Source: Planctomycetota bacterium
Lineage (GTDB): Bacteria; Planctomycetota; Phycisphaerae; SM23-33
NCBI GenBank assembly: GCA_016235825.1
Contig: JACRIL010000235.1
Span: 1-56,308 of the forward strand
DNA length: 56,308 nt
Direction: 5' to 3'
Both the position numbers and the translations under genes were made by a program. Of this stretch, positions 1 through 8,706 are shown piece after piece; the stretch's first letter is position 1, and each line of letters starts with the position of its first letter. Under the pieces are notes generated by a model. That model was not told the origin of the DNA and searched no databases. It saw only the letters and a program-made list of their open reading frames with translations.

Positions 1-22
1 ACCCAGATCCTGGCGTGCTTCT

Positions 23-51
23 TTGCGTATCAGTTGCTGCTGCGGTATAAT
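23..51 (+). promoter_or_regulatory. Sigma-70-like promoter for the PDZ protein gene
   Basis: A -35-like TTGCGT at 23-28 and a perfect TATAAT at 46-51 are separated by 17 bases, the optimal spacing. Transcription would start near 58, about 97 bases before the gene at 155. No competing promoter was seen in the leader. Confidence 0.55.
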
Positions 52-154
52 GAACGCTGTGGGAAAAAAAATGGACAGCTACAATGGATAGTCGATGGCC
101 TGTAATTATCGGACAGCCTCAACGAGTTGCACGCCCTACTTGGGGGAGTGAATC

Positions 155-2782
155 ATGAAACGGATACTCGGCATAATTTCGGTGAGCGTTCTGGCGGCAC
201 TTGCGGGTCTGGCGGCGGTCGATCCGATTGCCGGCCGGAGCGCTCGGGCACAATCGGCCGCCCCGGCCCCGGCCGCACAGCCGGATCAAGCCGCGCCCGC
301 CGCCCAGACTCAGAAGACCATGGAAGAACCTAAAAAGCCGGCTGCCGAATCCAAGCCCGCATCCGAAGATGCCGAAAGCGTCAAGGCAACCGAAAGGCTG
401 ATGAAGGCCGCAAGGCAGAGCTTTGTCATCGTCCAGACCTGGTACAAAAAGGACTGGACCGAGACCGTCACGGACCGCGACCAGCCGGAAAAACTCATTT
501 ATTCCGAATACGTGGACAAGAAACGGCCCGATCAGGCCGCCGGGGTTGTCGTGGACAAAAGCCTCGTGCTCATAACCGACGATGGCGTCGAGGACAGATT
601 CATTGATCGCATATCGGTCAAGGACTCCGCCGGCAGGGAATATCCCGCCAAACGCGAACGGCTGCTGTTCAAAACCCCAGGCCTGCTGCTCAAGGTCGCC
701 GACGAGGAAAAACTTGTACCTGTGAAATCAGCGACAGGAATTGACTTGCCGACAGTAACAATTAAAGAAATTGAAACAACAGTAAGTATTCCCGATGGCG
801 GCACGCTTCTGCTGGGAGGTTCGGGGCGGGGGCGGGCTTCGGAAGTTGAACGGGAAATGAGCGTGCCGACAACCCAAAAGGCTGACGGCCCAAAAACTGA
901 AACCAAACCATCCCGGCTGGCCGCTGCCAGGTTCTACAAATCCGACGAGCAGTGGCAGATCGACATCCGGCCCTATTATCCGAGCTACAGCTACTCGCAG
1001 AGCGACGACGCCGACGACCTGTTCTTCGGCTACCTTTCCTCCGTCCGCCAGTACCGCTATCGCACCTCGCAGACCTGGCTGCCGATAATAATCGCCGACG
1101 ACGACGGCAATCCGATCGGCTGTTCGCCGTCGAGCCTGTTCGACAGCAAGCAGAATTTCTGCGCGTGGCGGTTCGGTCAGATACTCCAGGACAAGGGCCT
1201 GACATGGTCGCAGTATGCGGATCTCGAGAAGACCGGCCGGCAGGCGGTGATGAAATGCGTCTACGAAGTCATAATCAAGCTCCGCCAGTCCGACCAGGGC
1301 CCCGACGACGAGGGTTCCAGGCGTTCCAGCGGCGGGGCGGCCGGCAGGGAGGCCACCCTTTTCGGCCTGGCCGTCAGCCCCACCGACATCCTCGTGCCGG
1401 CGACAGGAGTCGAGATCAACAGCACCAACATCAAGTCGATCGAGACCTTTTACCTCAAATCGTCCGCCCCCGGCAGCAGGAACCGCACGCCGCTGAACTT
1501 CGCGGGCGCTTACAAAAATTTCTCGGCGATCCTGCTGCGTATTCCGGCCGGCAAGCTGCCTTCGCACCTGGCACTCGCCGGCCAGGACCCTCCCCGCATG
1601 AAGCCGCTCTGGGCCGCGGCCGTGCGCAAGAAGGGCGGCGAAAACTATGTCGATCTGGCGATAGGCCGCGTAATCGCCAAAACCGAAGGATACGAGGGCA
1701 AGAGCCACTGGTACGTGGACAGGGAGATGCAGCCGGGCTCGCTGCTGATAGACTTTGACGGAAAGCTCGCCGGCATTTATGTCAGGCAGCGGATCGACCG
1801 CGAGGATGAACTCATCCGCCAGGCGGCCAGCTACGGCGGCATCAGCCCGATTTACCGGCTTTTCACCGCCGGCGAACTGGCCGAGCCGCTCGGCAAGCCC
1901 GCAAAATTCATCGACCCGGCCATCGCCGTCGTCTCCAAAACCCAGGCCAGGCGAAGGGCGTGGTTCGGCGTCGAGTTCGTGTCCATGAGCCGCGACCTGG
2001 CCGAGGAGTTCAAAGTCGAGCAGCCCACGCAGGACGGAAAGATCGGTTTTCTCGTCAATGCCGTTTATACCGGCAGCCCGGCGGAAAAATCCGGGATCAG
2101 GGTCGGCGACATAATGCTCAACGTCATGGGCCCGGGCATGGAACAGCCGATGAATCTCTTCAGCGAGGCCGCGACGGAAGACCAGTATGACCGGCGCGAG
2201 TATTACGGCCGCAACCAGGGCGAGGATAATTTCGGCCCGCTGGCGCCGAGCTGGAAAAACCGGGTCAATTACCTGACGCGAGCCTTCGACGCCGTCGGGA
2301 TCGGCAAAAAAGTCAAGATCGCCTGCATCCGCCCCGACGGCGAAGGCAAGGACAAGTCCCTCACTGTCGATTACACGATCCAGCAGGCGCCCGTGGATCA
2401 GGATTCGGCCCCCAAGTGGCAGAATCGCAAGCTGGGCCTGACGGTCAAGGACATGACCTACGAGGTCCGCTACGCCCTGAGCCTCAAGGCTGACGACCCC
2501 GGCGTGATCGTGGCGAAGGTCGAACGCGGCTCGGCGGTCGAGACCGCCAGGATCTTCCAGAACGAAGTCATCCTGCGGATGGACGACAAGCCCCTGGCCT
2601 CGGCAAGGCAGATGCAGGACCTGATCGCCAAGGCCCGCGACAGCGGCGTGGCAAAGGTGCAACTGACCGTCCTGAGGCTCGGCAAGACGCGATTCGCGGA
2701 CCTGGCCATAAAGGATTACGACCCGGCCGAGGATGAAGGCCTCGACGAAGACGATCAGCCGGCGACCAAACCGGGAAAATGA
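155..2782 (+). CDS. Secreted PDZ-domain protein with a degenerate trypsin-like region
   Basis: The 875-residue protein starts at an ATG behind a strong GGGGGAG ribosome site. It has an N-terminal signal peptide (hydrophobic to about residue 33, then an Ala/Pro-rich linker), so it is probably periplasmic or outer-envelope. Two PDZ-like domains occupy roughly residues 600-690 and 755-850. Residues 125-190 and 500-560 look like the two halves of a trypsin/HtrA-type barrel, but where GNSGGP is expected there is only PGSLL followed by DFDGKLAGI. I therefore infer an inactive protease fold or scaffold. Around residues 200-225 a segment reading VSIPDGGTLLLGG matches the C-terminal motif of secretin outer-membrane pores, and this part of the gene is less GC-rich than its surroundings. 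The substrate is unknown. The gene appears monocistronic, or followed only by a tiny peptide gene. Confidence 0.75.
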   Translation: MKRILGIISVSVLAALAGLAAVDPIAGRSARAQSAAPAPAAQPDQAAPAAQTQKTMEEPKKPAAESKPASEDAESVKATERLMKAARQSFVIVQTWYKKDWTETVTDRDQPEKLIYSEYVDKKRPDQAAGVVVDKSLVLITDDGVEDRFIDRISVKDSAGREYPAKRERLLFKTPGLLLKVADEEKLVPVKSATGIDLPTVTIKEIETTVSIPDGGTLLLGGSGRGRASEVEREMSVPTTQKADGPKTETKPSRLAAARFYKSDEQWQIDIRPYYPSYSYSQSDDADDLFFGYLSSVRQYRYRTSQTWLPIIIADDDGNPIGCSPSSLFDSKQNFCAWRFGQILQDKGLTWSQYADLEKTGRQAVMKCVYEVIIKLRQSDQGPDDEGSRRSSGGAAGREATLFGLAVSPTDILVPATGVEINSTNIKSIETFYLKSSAPGSRNRTPLNFAGAYKNFSAILLRIPAGKLPSHLALAGQDPPRMKPLWAAAVRKKGGENYVDLAIGRVIAKTEGYEGKSHWYVDREMQPGSLLIDFDGKLAGIYVRQRIDREDELIRQAASYGGISPIYRLFTAGELAEPLGKPAKFIDPAIAVVSKTQARRRAWFGVEFVSMSRDLAEEFKVEQPTQDGKIGFLVNAVYTGSPAEKSGIRVGDIMLNVMGPGMEQPMNLFSEAATEDQYDRREYYGRNQGEDNFGPLAPSWKNRVNYLTRAFDAVGIGKKVKIACIRPDGEGKDKSLTVDYTIQQAPVDQDSAPKWQNRKLGLTVKDMTYEVRYALSLKADDPGVIVAKVERGSAVETARIFQNEVILRMDDKPLASARQMQDLIAKARDSGVAKVQLTVLRLGKTRFADLAIKDYDPAEDEGLDEDDQPATKPGK

Positions 2783-2878
2783 CCGCGGGCCGGAAAACCC
2801 AAACCGGACCGGAATATTGACTATTTTCCGAAAGCCGATAGAATTCAGCCGGCCAAGCATAACTTTTTGAGGACAATC

Positions 2879-2959
2879 ATGGGCAAGCCAAGAAGACGCA
2901 GGAAAGTCGGTTCAAAGAAGCGCCGCGAACGCCGCAACCGCCGCAAGCAGCGCAGATAA
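2879..2959 (+). CDS. Tiny highly basic peptide, possibly ribosome-associated
   Basis: A 26-codon ORF begins at an ATG seven bases after a clear TGAGG ribosome site. It encodes MGKPRRRRKVGSKKRR followed by more Arg/Lys, with 17 of 26 residues basic. Length, MGK start and charge recall the small ribosomal peptide bTHX and the short AURKAIP1/COX24-like peptides of planctomycetes, but I cannot assign it to either by sequence. It lies 96 bases after the PDZ gene. The good ribosome site and compact reading frame argue that it is translated. It could instead be a spurious ORF in Arg-rich GC-rich sequence. Confidence 0.5.
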   Translation: MGKPRRRRKVGSKKRRERRNRRKQRR

Positions 2960-3080
2960 GCCGCTGAAAATCAGCGCCGCATATAATGCTCTCATGTCCT
3001 CGCCGGACGCCGGCATGGTTTGCAAATGAGCCATGTTGGTCGGATGTTTTGTGTCAAAGCCACATAAGACATGAAGTATG

Positions 3081-3485
3081 TCAGCCACGCCCGCGGCACT
3101 TGCCTATGCCATAGAACATTGCTTCTCCATTCTTGGTCTTTATGTATATATCCACCCTAGAATCACTATCCTCGTGCGAACTCGGACTAACAACTTCAAC
3201 GTAAGGCAGAGATTCAATATATTGAATGAGTGCTTTGACGACTTCTGCCTTTCGGTAATGCATTTGTAAATATCTCCATTTTTTGCTAATAAGCCCGTTC
3301 TCCCCAGGTCTCACCAGATCAAATACAGATGTGTTTTCATTAACCCATGGCGGTACTCCGGGATCGTCATAATAACAGTGCAGGCAGGGCAGGATGATCG
3401 CCGCAAGTATGGCGATGACCGCCAGGCCAAACAGCAGATCGGCCATCCTGATCGGCCCAACTATCTTTTTTCGCATGAATGACAT
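3081..3485 (-). CDS. Hypothetical membrane-anchored protein with a pilin-like hydrophobic N-terminus
   Basis: The 134-residue protein starts 18 bases after the stop of the phosphatase-like gene on the same strand, behind a GGGAGAGGG ribosome site, so the two are probably co-transcribed. Residues 12-35 form one hydrophobic helix whose VIAILAAIILP core is typical of type IV pilins and pseudopilins. The canonical prepilin peptidase site (G-F-T-L-x-E) is not intact: the preceding residues read GPIRMADLLF. The remaining about 100 residues are soluble, charged and unrecognised. It may be a degenerate pseudopilin-like anchor or a plain single-pass protein. Confidence 0.6.
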   Translation of the reverse strand: MSFMRKKIVGPIRMADLLFGLAVIAILAAIILPCLHCYYDDPGVPPWVNENTSVFDLVRPGENGLISKKWRYLQMHYRKAEVVKALIQYIESLPYVEVVSPSSHEDSDSRVDIYIKTKNGEAMFYGIGKCRGRG

Positions 3486-3503
3486 TTTCCCTCTCCCGTT
3501 GAA

Positions 3504-4520
3504 TCAGGCATTGACCGTTACCACAATTGCGGCGGCCGGCGAGCCGTATTCGCTGAAGAACAGGCCGTCGGCGTCGATGAGGTCGAGGTTTACAGTGCAG
3601 GTTCCGCCCTGTGTCGGTGCGTCGAAGGCGATGACGGTCTTGACGGCCTGGCCGGGTTCGATGGGCGATTCGCTCAGGGGGCGGACTGCGGCCAGCAGTT
3701 TTTCGACCTGCCCCTTGTGCGGCTCGCCCAGAAACGCGGCCAGCGCGACCTGCGTCGGCGGACGGCAGGCCGGTATCGCCAGCGGCGAGCGGTTGACGAC
3801 CGTTACAGGCAGTTCGACCCGCCGGCCCGGCGAGGTCTTGACTTCGGCCGGGGCCTCTATGCCCGCGTAGCAGTGCGTCGGGCGATAATTCCCGAAGAGC
3901 CAGCGGCGGAACTCCCGCCATCCGCCGGTGCTGGCGCCCCGCCTGCGGCAGAATTCCTCGTATTCCAGCACTACGCCATGGATGTATTCGGGGTATTCGC
4001 GGACGTGCAGGAATTTCGCGCTCATCTGGCGTTTTGCGGTCTTGTAGTCCTGTCCGGCAAGGGCCATCGCGGCCATCATCGCGCCAAGCCCGGACCTGTC
4101 TGCCCCGCGCCGGCAGAACATGAGGATCGGCTGCGGCGCCGTCTCGATCGCCTCGGCCAGCCGCATCAGCCAGGGCGAACCGGGCAGGGCGCGGTCGACC
4201 AGCCGGAAGTTCAGCAGTTTTGCGCCCAGGCGTTCGACCGCGAGCCGCTGGCCGTCCAATTGTCCGCGTTTTGCCGCGTCGCGCCGCAGGTTCAGGACCG
4301 TCTTTATGCCCAGCTTGCGGATAAGTTCTTCCAGACGCCGCGGCGAAGGCTCGGCGCAGCGATAGACCTGGCCCGGAACCACGGCGTGAAAATTCCCGCG
4401 AATGAACTGCCGGTAAAAATAATAGCCGCAGAGGAACAGGCTTGCTGTTACGAAGGCGGTCCTGATCCTTTGGATAAGCCAGCAGACAAGCGGGTTCGGC
4501 AATGGCGGTTCGGTCAGCAC
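3504..4520 (-). CDS. Membrane-anchored tyrosine/dual-specificity phosphatase-like protein
   Basis: The 338-residue protein starts at a GTG. One N-terminal transmembrane segment (residues about 21-40) precedes a cysteine phosphatase domain of about 160 residues. The signature CRRGADRSG gives the catalytic Cys136 and Arg142 (C-x5-R), and FRLVDRALP near residue 105 could supply the general-acid Asp. The C-terminal 120 residues look like a beta-sandwich domain of unknown role. The family dephosphorylates protein tyrosine/serine or phosphoinositide-like substrates; the true substrate here is unknown. It is followed closely by the 134-residue membrane protein. Confidence 0.75.
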   Translation of the reverse strand: MLTEPPLPNPLVCWLIQRIRTAFVTASLFLCGYYFYRQFIRGNFHAVVPGQVYRCAEPSPRRLEELIRKLGIKTVLNLRRDAAKRGQLDGQRLAVERLGAKLLNFRLVDRALPGSPWLMRLAEAIETAPQPILMFCRRGADRSGLGAMMAAMALAGQDYKTAKRQMSAKFLHVREYPEYIHGVVLEYEEFCRRRGASTGGWREFRRWLFGNYRPTHCYAGIEAPAEVKTSPGRRVELPVTVVNRSPLAIPACRPPTQVALAAFLGEPHKGQVEKLLAAVRPLSESPIEPGQAVKTVIAFDAPTQGGTCTVNLDLIDADGLFFSEYGSPAAAIVVTVNA

Positions 4521-4610
4521 GGCGACAAGATACCCGCAAAACGCCGGCGAAAGCTAGATAATCAGCCGGATTATTGTTAATCTTCCGGAAATCTTGTCAC
4601 GAGGCAAATA

Positions 4611-4973
4611 ATGCGGGCCGAATTGATAAAGACGTTCCGCTTTGAGGCGGCGCACAGCCTGCCCAACGCCCCGGCCGGCCACAAGTGCCGGTCCGTGCAC
4701 GGGCACAGCTACCGCGTCGATATCCACGTAACCGGCCCGGTCGATCCGAAGACCGGATGGGTGATGGATTTCGGACAGATCAAGCGGCTGGTCGAGCCGG
4801 TCATGGAGCAGCTTGACCACCACATGCTCAACGATGTTCCCGGCCTGGAGAATTCGACCAGCGAAATCCTGGGGAAATTCATCTGGGACCGGCTGGCCGG
4901 CGGACTGCCGGGCCTGTCGGCGGTTGCGATTTGGGAATCGGACACGTCCTGCTGCGTATATCGCGGCGGGTGA
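4611..4973 (+). CDS. queD: 6-carboxytetrahydropterin synthase QueD
   Basis: The 120-residue protein has the full QueD/PTPS signature. The zinc ligands are His15, His30 and His32, the catalytic Cys is Cys26, and the LDHHMLND segment at 68-75 supplies the second active-site His/Asp. The family converts 7,8-dihydroneopterin triphosphate to 6-carboxy-tetrahydropterin, the second step of queuosine (preQ0) synthesis. The start has GAGG seven bases upstream. No other que genes are nearby. The two genes that follow on the same strand are PIG-L deacetylases, which have no known link to queuosine. Confidence 0.92.
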   Translation: MRAELIKTFRFEAAHSLPNAPAGHKCRSVHGHSYRVDIHVTGPVDPKTGWVMDFGQIKRLVEPVMEQLDHHMLNDVPGLENSTSEILGKFIWDRLAGGLPGLSAVAIWESDTSCCVYRGG

Positions 4974-5000
4974 CAGCCGTTATGAATCGGAGATTATGAC

Positions 5001-5729
5001 ATGAGTTCCAAAAGCAATAGCGGCAGGCCCAACATCGCGGTCGTGGTCGCTCACCCCGACGACCTGGCACACGCGATGGGCGGCACGGCCTGGCTGCTCA
5101 AGGACAAATACAAGCTGCACGTCTTCTGCGCCAGCAGGGGCCAGCGCGGCTATGCGGCCCCGAAAGACGAACTGGTTCACATCAGACCGCCCAACGCCGA
5201 ATTGGGGAAAATACGCTCAGCCGAGGAGGCCGCCGCGTGCAAACTGCTGGGGGCCCAACTGGCTTTCCTCGACCAGATCGACGGGGAGATATATGCCGAT
5301 CCTCGGACCTGCCGGAAACTCGCCTGCGCCCTGGCCGATCTCAGGCCGGCGGCAATGTTCACGCTCTGGCCGGTCAATGTGCCCGATCACGTCGCCGCCA
5401 GCGCCATCGCGACCAGGGCGCTCTACCTGGCCGGACTGGCAGACAAAACGGAGATTTATTTCTTCGAGAACGAACCGGGCGGCCAGACTAACCAGTTCGT
5501 GCCCGACCTGTATGTGAATATTTCCGAAGTGATCGACCGCAAGCGCGATCTGATCCGCTGCCACAAGTCCCAGAATCCCGATGAAAACGCGGTCGCAAAA
5601 GTTATCAGAAGGAACGTGATGCGGGGCTTGTGCGCCCGCTGCGACTATGCCGAGCCGTTCAAGACGCCTGACCCGTTGATCAACGCCCGAAAGGCCGGAA
5701 AAATGCGATATCTTCTGCTGGACCTGTGA
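5001..5729 (+). CDS. PIG-L family (LmbE-like) deacetylase, copy 1
   Basis: This 242-residue zinc-dependent N-deacetylase-fold protein carries HPDD at residues 18-21, the family's metal/catalytic signature, and a downstream PDH-x3-S segment with the third metal ligand. Relatives remove acetyl groups from GlcNAc-containing lipids or thiols (GlcNAc-PI, mycothiol and bacillithiol precursors, antibiotics); the substrate here is unknown. The start has GGAG nine bases upstream. It is followed 38 bases later by a second gene of exactly the same length and strongly similar sequence, so the pair looks like a tandem duplication. Confidence 0.85.
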   Translation: MSSKSNSGRPNIAVVVAHPDDLAHAMGGTAWLLKDKYKLHVFCASRGQRGYAAPKDELVHIRPPNAELGKIRSAEEAAACKLLGAQLAFLDQIDGEIYADPRTCRKLACALADLRPAAMFTLWPVNVPDHVAASAIATRALYLAGLADKTEIYFFENEPGGQTNQFVPDLYVNISEVIDRKRDLIRCHKSQNPDENAVAKVIRRNVMRGLCARCDYAEPFKTPDPLINARKAGKMRYLLLDL

Positions 5730-5767
5730 TCCGGCAGGCCCGCCGAGAAATTCAAGGAGATTTCCAG

Positions 5768-6496
5768 ATGGCTTCCAGAAAAGAAAAAGACAAACCCAAT
5801 ATAGCCTTTGTGGTCGCTCATCCCGACGACGTGGCGTTCGGAATGGGCGGCACGGCCTGGCTGCTCAAGGACCGCTACAAGCTTCACGTCTTCTGCGCCA
5901 GCAGGGGCGAGCGGGGCTACGCCGATCCGCAGAACAGAAAGGGCCTGGACAAGCCGCCCAACGCGGAAATAGCGGCGACGCGCTCGGCCGAGGAGGCTGC
6001 GGCGTGCAAACTGCTCGGCGCAGAACTTACATTCCTGGGGCTGATTGACGGCGAGATTCACGCCGAACCGGCGGCCGCCCGGAACCTGGCCAAATCGCTT
6101 GCGGACCTCAAACCGGCCGCCATGTTCACGCTCTGGCCGATAAACACGCCGGACCATACGGCCACGAGCGATATTGCCACCAGGGCGATGCGTACGGCCG
6201 GCATTTTCCACACATCCGAGATTTATTTCTTTGAGATCGGCATGGGCGGAGCCACCAACCAGTTCATCCCCGATCTGTACGTGAACATCTCGGACGTCAT
6301 CGGGCACAAACGTGAATTGATCGGCTGCCACAAGTCGCACGGACCTCTCGCGGAGACGATCGAAACCTACACCAGGGATAACGTCATGCGGGGTTTTCTG
6401 GCCCGCTGCGAATACGCCGAGGCGTTCAAAACCACCGACCCGGTCGTCAACGCACGCTGGGGCAGAAAGGCGCACTACCTGCTGCTGGATTTGTGA
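5768..6496 (+). CDS. PIG-L family (LmbE-like) deacetylase, copy 2
   Basis: This 242-residue paralogue of the preceding gene shares HPDD at residues 18-21, a long common stretch after it (GGTAWLLKD, LHVFCASRG) and the same C-terminal ending in LLLDL. The ATG at 5768 is preferred over an in-frame upstream start because AAGGAGA lies seven bases before it and because it gives the same length and N-terminal layout as copy 1. The differences lie mainly in the central segment and around residues 195-215, so the two may have different substrates. Confidence 0.85.
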   Translation: MASRKEKDKPNIAFVVAHPDDVAFGMGGTAWLLKDRYKLHVFCASRGERGYADPQNRKGLDKPPNAEIAATRSAEEAAACKLLGAELTFLGLIDGEIHAEPAAARNLAKSLADLKPAAMFTLWPINTPDHTATSDIATRAMRTAGIFHTSEIYFFEIGMGGATNQFIPDLYVNISDVIGHKRELIGCHKSHGPLAETIETYTRDNVMRGFLARCEYAEAFKTTDPVVNARWGRKAHYLLLDL

Positions 6497-6510
6497 TCGG
6501 CGGGCCTAAC

Positions 6511-6667
6511 AGCCCGTTGAAAAAGTCTCTTTACAGTAGCATGGACGTCTCGTCCATGAGTATCAGGGGCGTCTCGCCCCTGAAATGCCCGGAAAACAGC
6601 AAAATCCACGGCCAAGATGGCCGTGATACTCATGGGCAAGATGCCCATGCTACTTTTTCAACGGGCT
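6511..6667 (+). repeat. Family A variant: 157-bp inverted-repeat element
   Basis: Perfect 16-base terminal inverted repeats (AGCCCGTTGAAAAAGT at 6511-6526 and its complement at 6652-6667) enclose nested palindromes such as GGGGCGTCTCGCCCC, GGACGTCTCGTCC and GGGCAAGATGCCC. There is no ORF. It looks like a MITE-type or extragenic palindromic element. The core palindromes recur in the elements near 11.2, 12.7, 12.9 and 41.0 kb. Confidence 0.8.
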
Positions 6668-6786
6668 GCTAATGGCCGCGAAGGCGGCGGGCCGATAAAA
6701 TATCAGGACAAGGTTATCGGACCTTGAAGGGCTATTTTGCCGTCCCGGGCGACAGGTCCGCCCTTGGATTCAGGAAAGGATTCCGG

Positions 6787-8640
6787 ATGGGCGTCCATAA
6801 ATTCGGGTGGATGAGGATATTTGCGGCCGGGGTTTGCATGTTGTCCGTCGGCTGCCAGGGGCCCGAGGGGCCGGCCGGCGGCGCCGCCGCGACGTTTCCC
6901 GCCGATTCGACGGTCCTGCGCGACATCGCCGCCAAGGCCTACGGCGACCAGAAATACTGGCAGTTGCTGGCAAGGGCGAATCCGGATTTCAAAGGCCGGG
7001 GCCTTGGGCCGGGCGGGAAGATAACAATCCCGCTGGGCGGCCGGAGTTCGCTTGGCCCGCTGTATTCCTACGACGCGCCGGGCGCCAGGCCGGAGCACAC
7101 GGTCAACATTTACATCGCCCCGGCCGACAAGGAGAAGCTGGACGTATTCATCGCCGCCATACGCGTTCCCTTGGCCAGGACGGTTGTGATACCACGGTCG
7201 GCCGGCGAGGAGATTCATTCGTACATGGTCGTCCAGGCCGAGCCGAGCGTCCTGTCGGACGCGATAAACTGGCGGCTGGACCTGGTGATTCCGCTTTATT
7301 CTGCCGGCCCGGACGTGGGCGGCCTGGCGACGGCCCAATCGGCCAATCCGCGGGAGACCATCCGGCCCGATACGGCCGTTCGCAATATCGACGGCCCGGA
7401 CGGGCCCGCCGCCACCCGCAGCGTCCTGCCCAGCCAGAGCCGGCCGCACTTCGGACCAGGTCAGACAACGCTTCTGAAATGGCCGGCCGGTTCGTTCAAA
7501 AACTATGTCGTCTGGGAAGGGGACACCGTCTGGGAGATCGCGAAAAAATTCTACGGCAGCGGCGAAAACTGGATGCTGATCGCCAACGCCAATCCGACGG
7601 TTGACGTTCACGATCTGCGGGCCGGCCAGAAGCTGATAATCCCGCCGCAGGATCAGGCAAGCCGACCCGCATCGACGCCGGCGGCCGAACTGGATAATGT
7701 TCTTTCCCCGCTATCAAAACCGGCCGACGGATCGGAATTTCAGCCTGCCGCCGTGCCGGCAGCCGTTCAGTCGTCCAGGCCGATCTCGATTGCATCGGAG
7801 CCGGCGCCGAAACGGGTTTCGCGGCCGGTCTCAATGCCGGCTTCGCAACCCGCCGGCGGGCCGGACAAAAGAAAGGTTTTCGCCGTCGCCGGGGCCGACG
7901 AACTGATAGCCGCCATAGGCAGCGACAGGATCATCAGGCTCAAGGAAGGCAATTACGACCTGTCAAGCCTCTTGCAGCGCAAGATGGAGCACGTCCTCTG
8001 GACGCCGGTGCACGACGGCAGCGAACTGACAATCCGCGGGGTCCGCAATCTCCGCATCGAAGGCCCGCAGGGCAGGCCGGCAAGGCTGCTCGTCAAGCCG
8101 CGATACGCATATGTCCTGAACTTCGTGGACGCCGAGGACCTGGAATTGGCCGATCTCGTAATAGGCCACGACGAAGAACAGCCGGGCTTCTGCACCGGCG
8201 GAGTGCTGAACATCCGCGAAAGCAGAAAAATCGCCATATCCCGCTGCGAGCTGTTCGGCTGCGGGACGCAGGGATTGAGCCTGTCCGACGTGGCCGCCCT
8301 GCGATTCGAGGATTCGACCATTAAAAAATGCACCGAGGGAATAATGGTCGCATCCGCCTGCCGCGACCTGGTCTTCCGGAAGGCCAGGTTCATGGACAAC
8401 GAGCAGTACAACGGCGTGATCCTGATCGACAACCGCGGCGTGCTCTTCGAGGATTGCCTGTTTTCCGGCAACGTCATAAAGGGAGTTGACGGCCGCGGAA
8501 TTCTGTTCGACATCAGCTCGTGCACCGATGTTGCGGTCAAGGGCGGGCTGATAAAAAAGAACGTCTTCAGCGAACTCGTCAAGCCCGAAAAGGCCGCCGC
8601 CTTCGTCGACGTCAAGCTGGAAGACAACCGCAAGCAGTGA
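6787..8640 (+). CDS. LysM and right-handed beta-helix lipoprotein
   Basis: This 617-residue protein starts at the ATG at 6787, which has AGGAAAGGA just upstream; an in-frame TTG at 6724 lacks one. Residues 1-23 form a lipoprotein signal ending in the lipobox LSVGC, so it should be lipid-anchored. A LysM-like repeat sits near residues 38-85 and a classic one (WEGDTVWEIAKKFYG to LIIP) near 238-283; both would bind peptidoglycan glycan. A Pro/Ser/Ala-rich linker follows. Residues about 361-617 show short repeating strands (for example IAISRCELFGCG, LRFEDSTIKKC) typical of a right-handed parallel beta-helix of the pectate-lyase/NosD type. The enzyme activity, if any, is unknown. Confidence 0.8.
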   Translation: MGVHKFGWMRIFAAGVCMLSVGCQGPEGPAGGAAATFPADSTVLRDIAAKAYGDQKYWQLLARANPDFKGRGLGPGGKITIPLGGRSSLGPLYSYDAPGARPEHTVNIYIAPADKEKLDVFIAAIRVPLARTVVIPRSAGEEIHSYMVVQAEPSVLSDAINWRLDLVIPLYSAGPDVGGLATAQSANPRETIRPDTAVRNIDGPDGPAATRSVLPSQSRPHFGPGQTTLLKWPAGSFKNYVVWEGDTVWEIAKKFYGSGENWMLIANANPTVDVHDLRAGQKLIIPPQDQASRPASTPAAELDNVLSPLSKPADGSEFQPAAVPAAVQSSRPISIASEPAPKRVSRPVSMPASQPAGGPDKRKVFAVAGADELIAAIGSDRIIRLKEGNYDLSSLLQRKMEHVLWTPVHDGSELTIRGVRNLRIEGPQGRPARLLVKPRYAYVLNFVDAEDLELADLVIGHDEEQPGFCTGGVLNIRESRKIAISRCELFGCGTQGLSLSDVAALRFEDSTIKKCTEGIMVASACRDLVFRKARFMDNEQYNGVILIDNRGVLFEDCLFSGNVIKGVDGRGILFDISSCTDVAVKGGLIKKNVFSELVKPEKAAAFVDVKLEDNRKQ

Positions 8641-8706
8641 TTATTGCCCGGTATTATATTGAGATAAAAACCGTTTTATCCATTTGATTGCCAAATCCTA
8701 CTGCCC

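Noticed and set aside
728..2860. Long antisense ORF (710 codons) across the PDZ protein
   Set aside because: It is a GC-rich shadow frame. The plus-strand frame has the signal peptide, ribosome site and PDZ domains.
3367..4539. 390-codon minus-strand ORF
   Set aside because: It is an out-of-frame shadow of the phosphatase-like gene, with Arg-rich low-complexity content.
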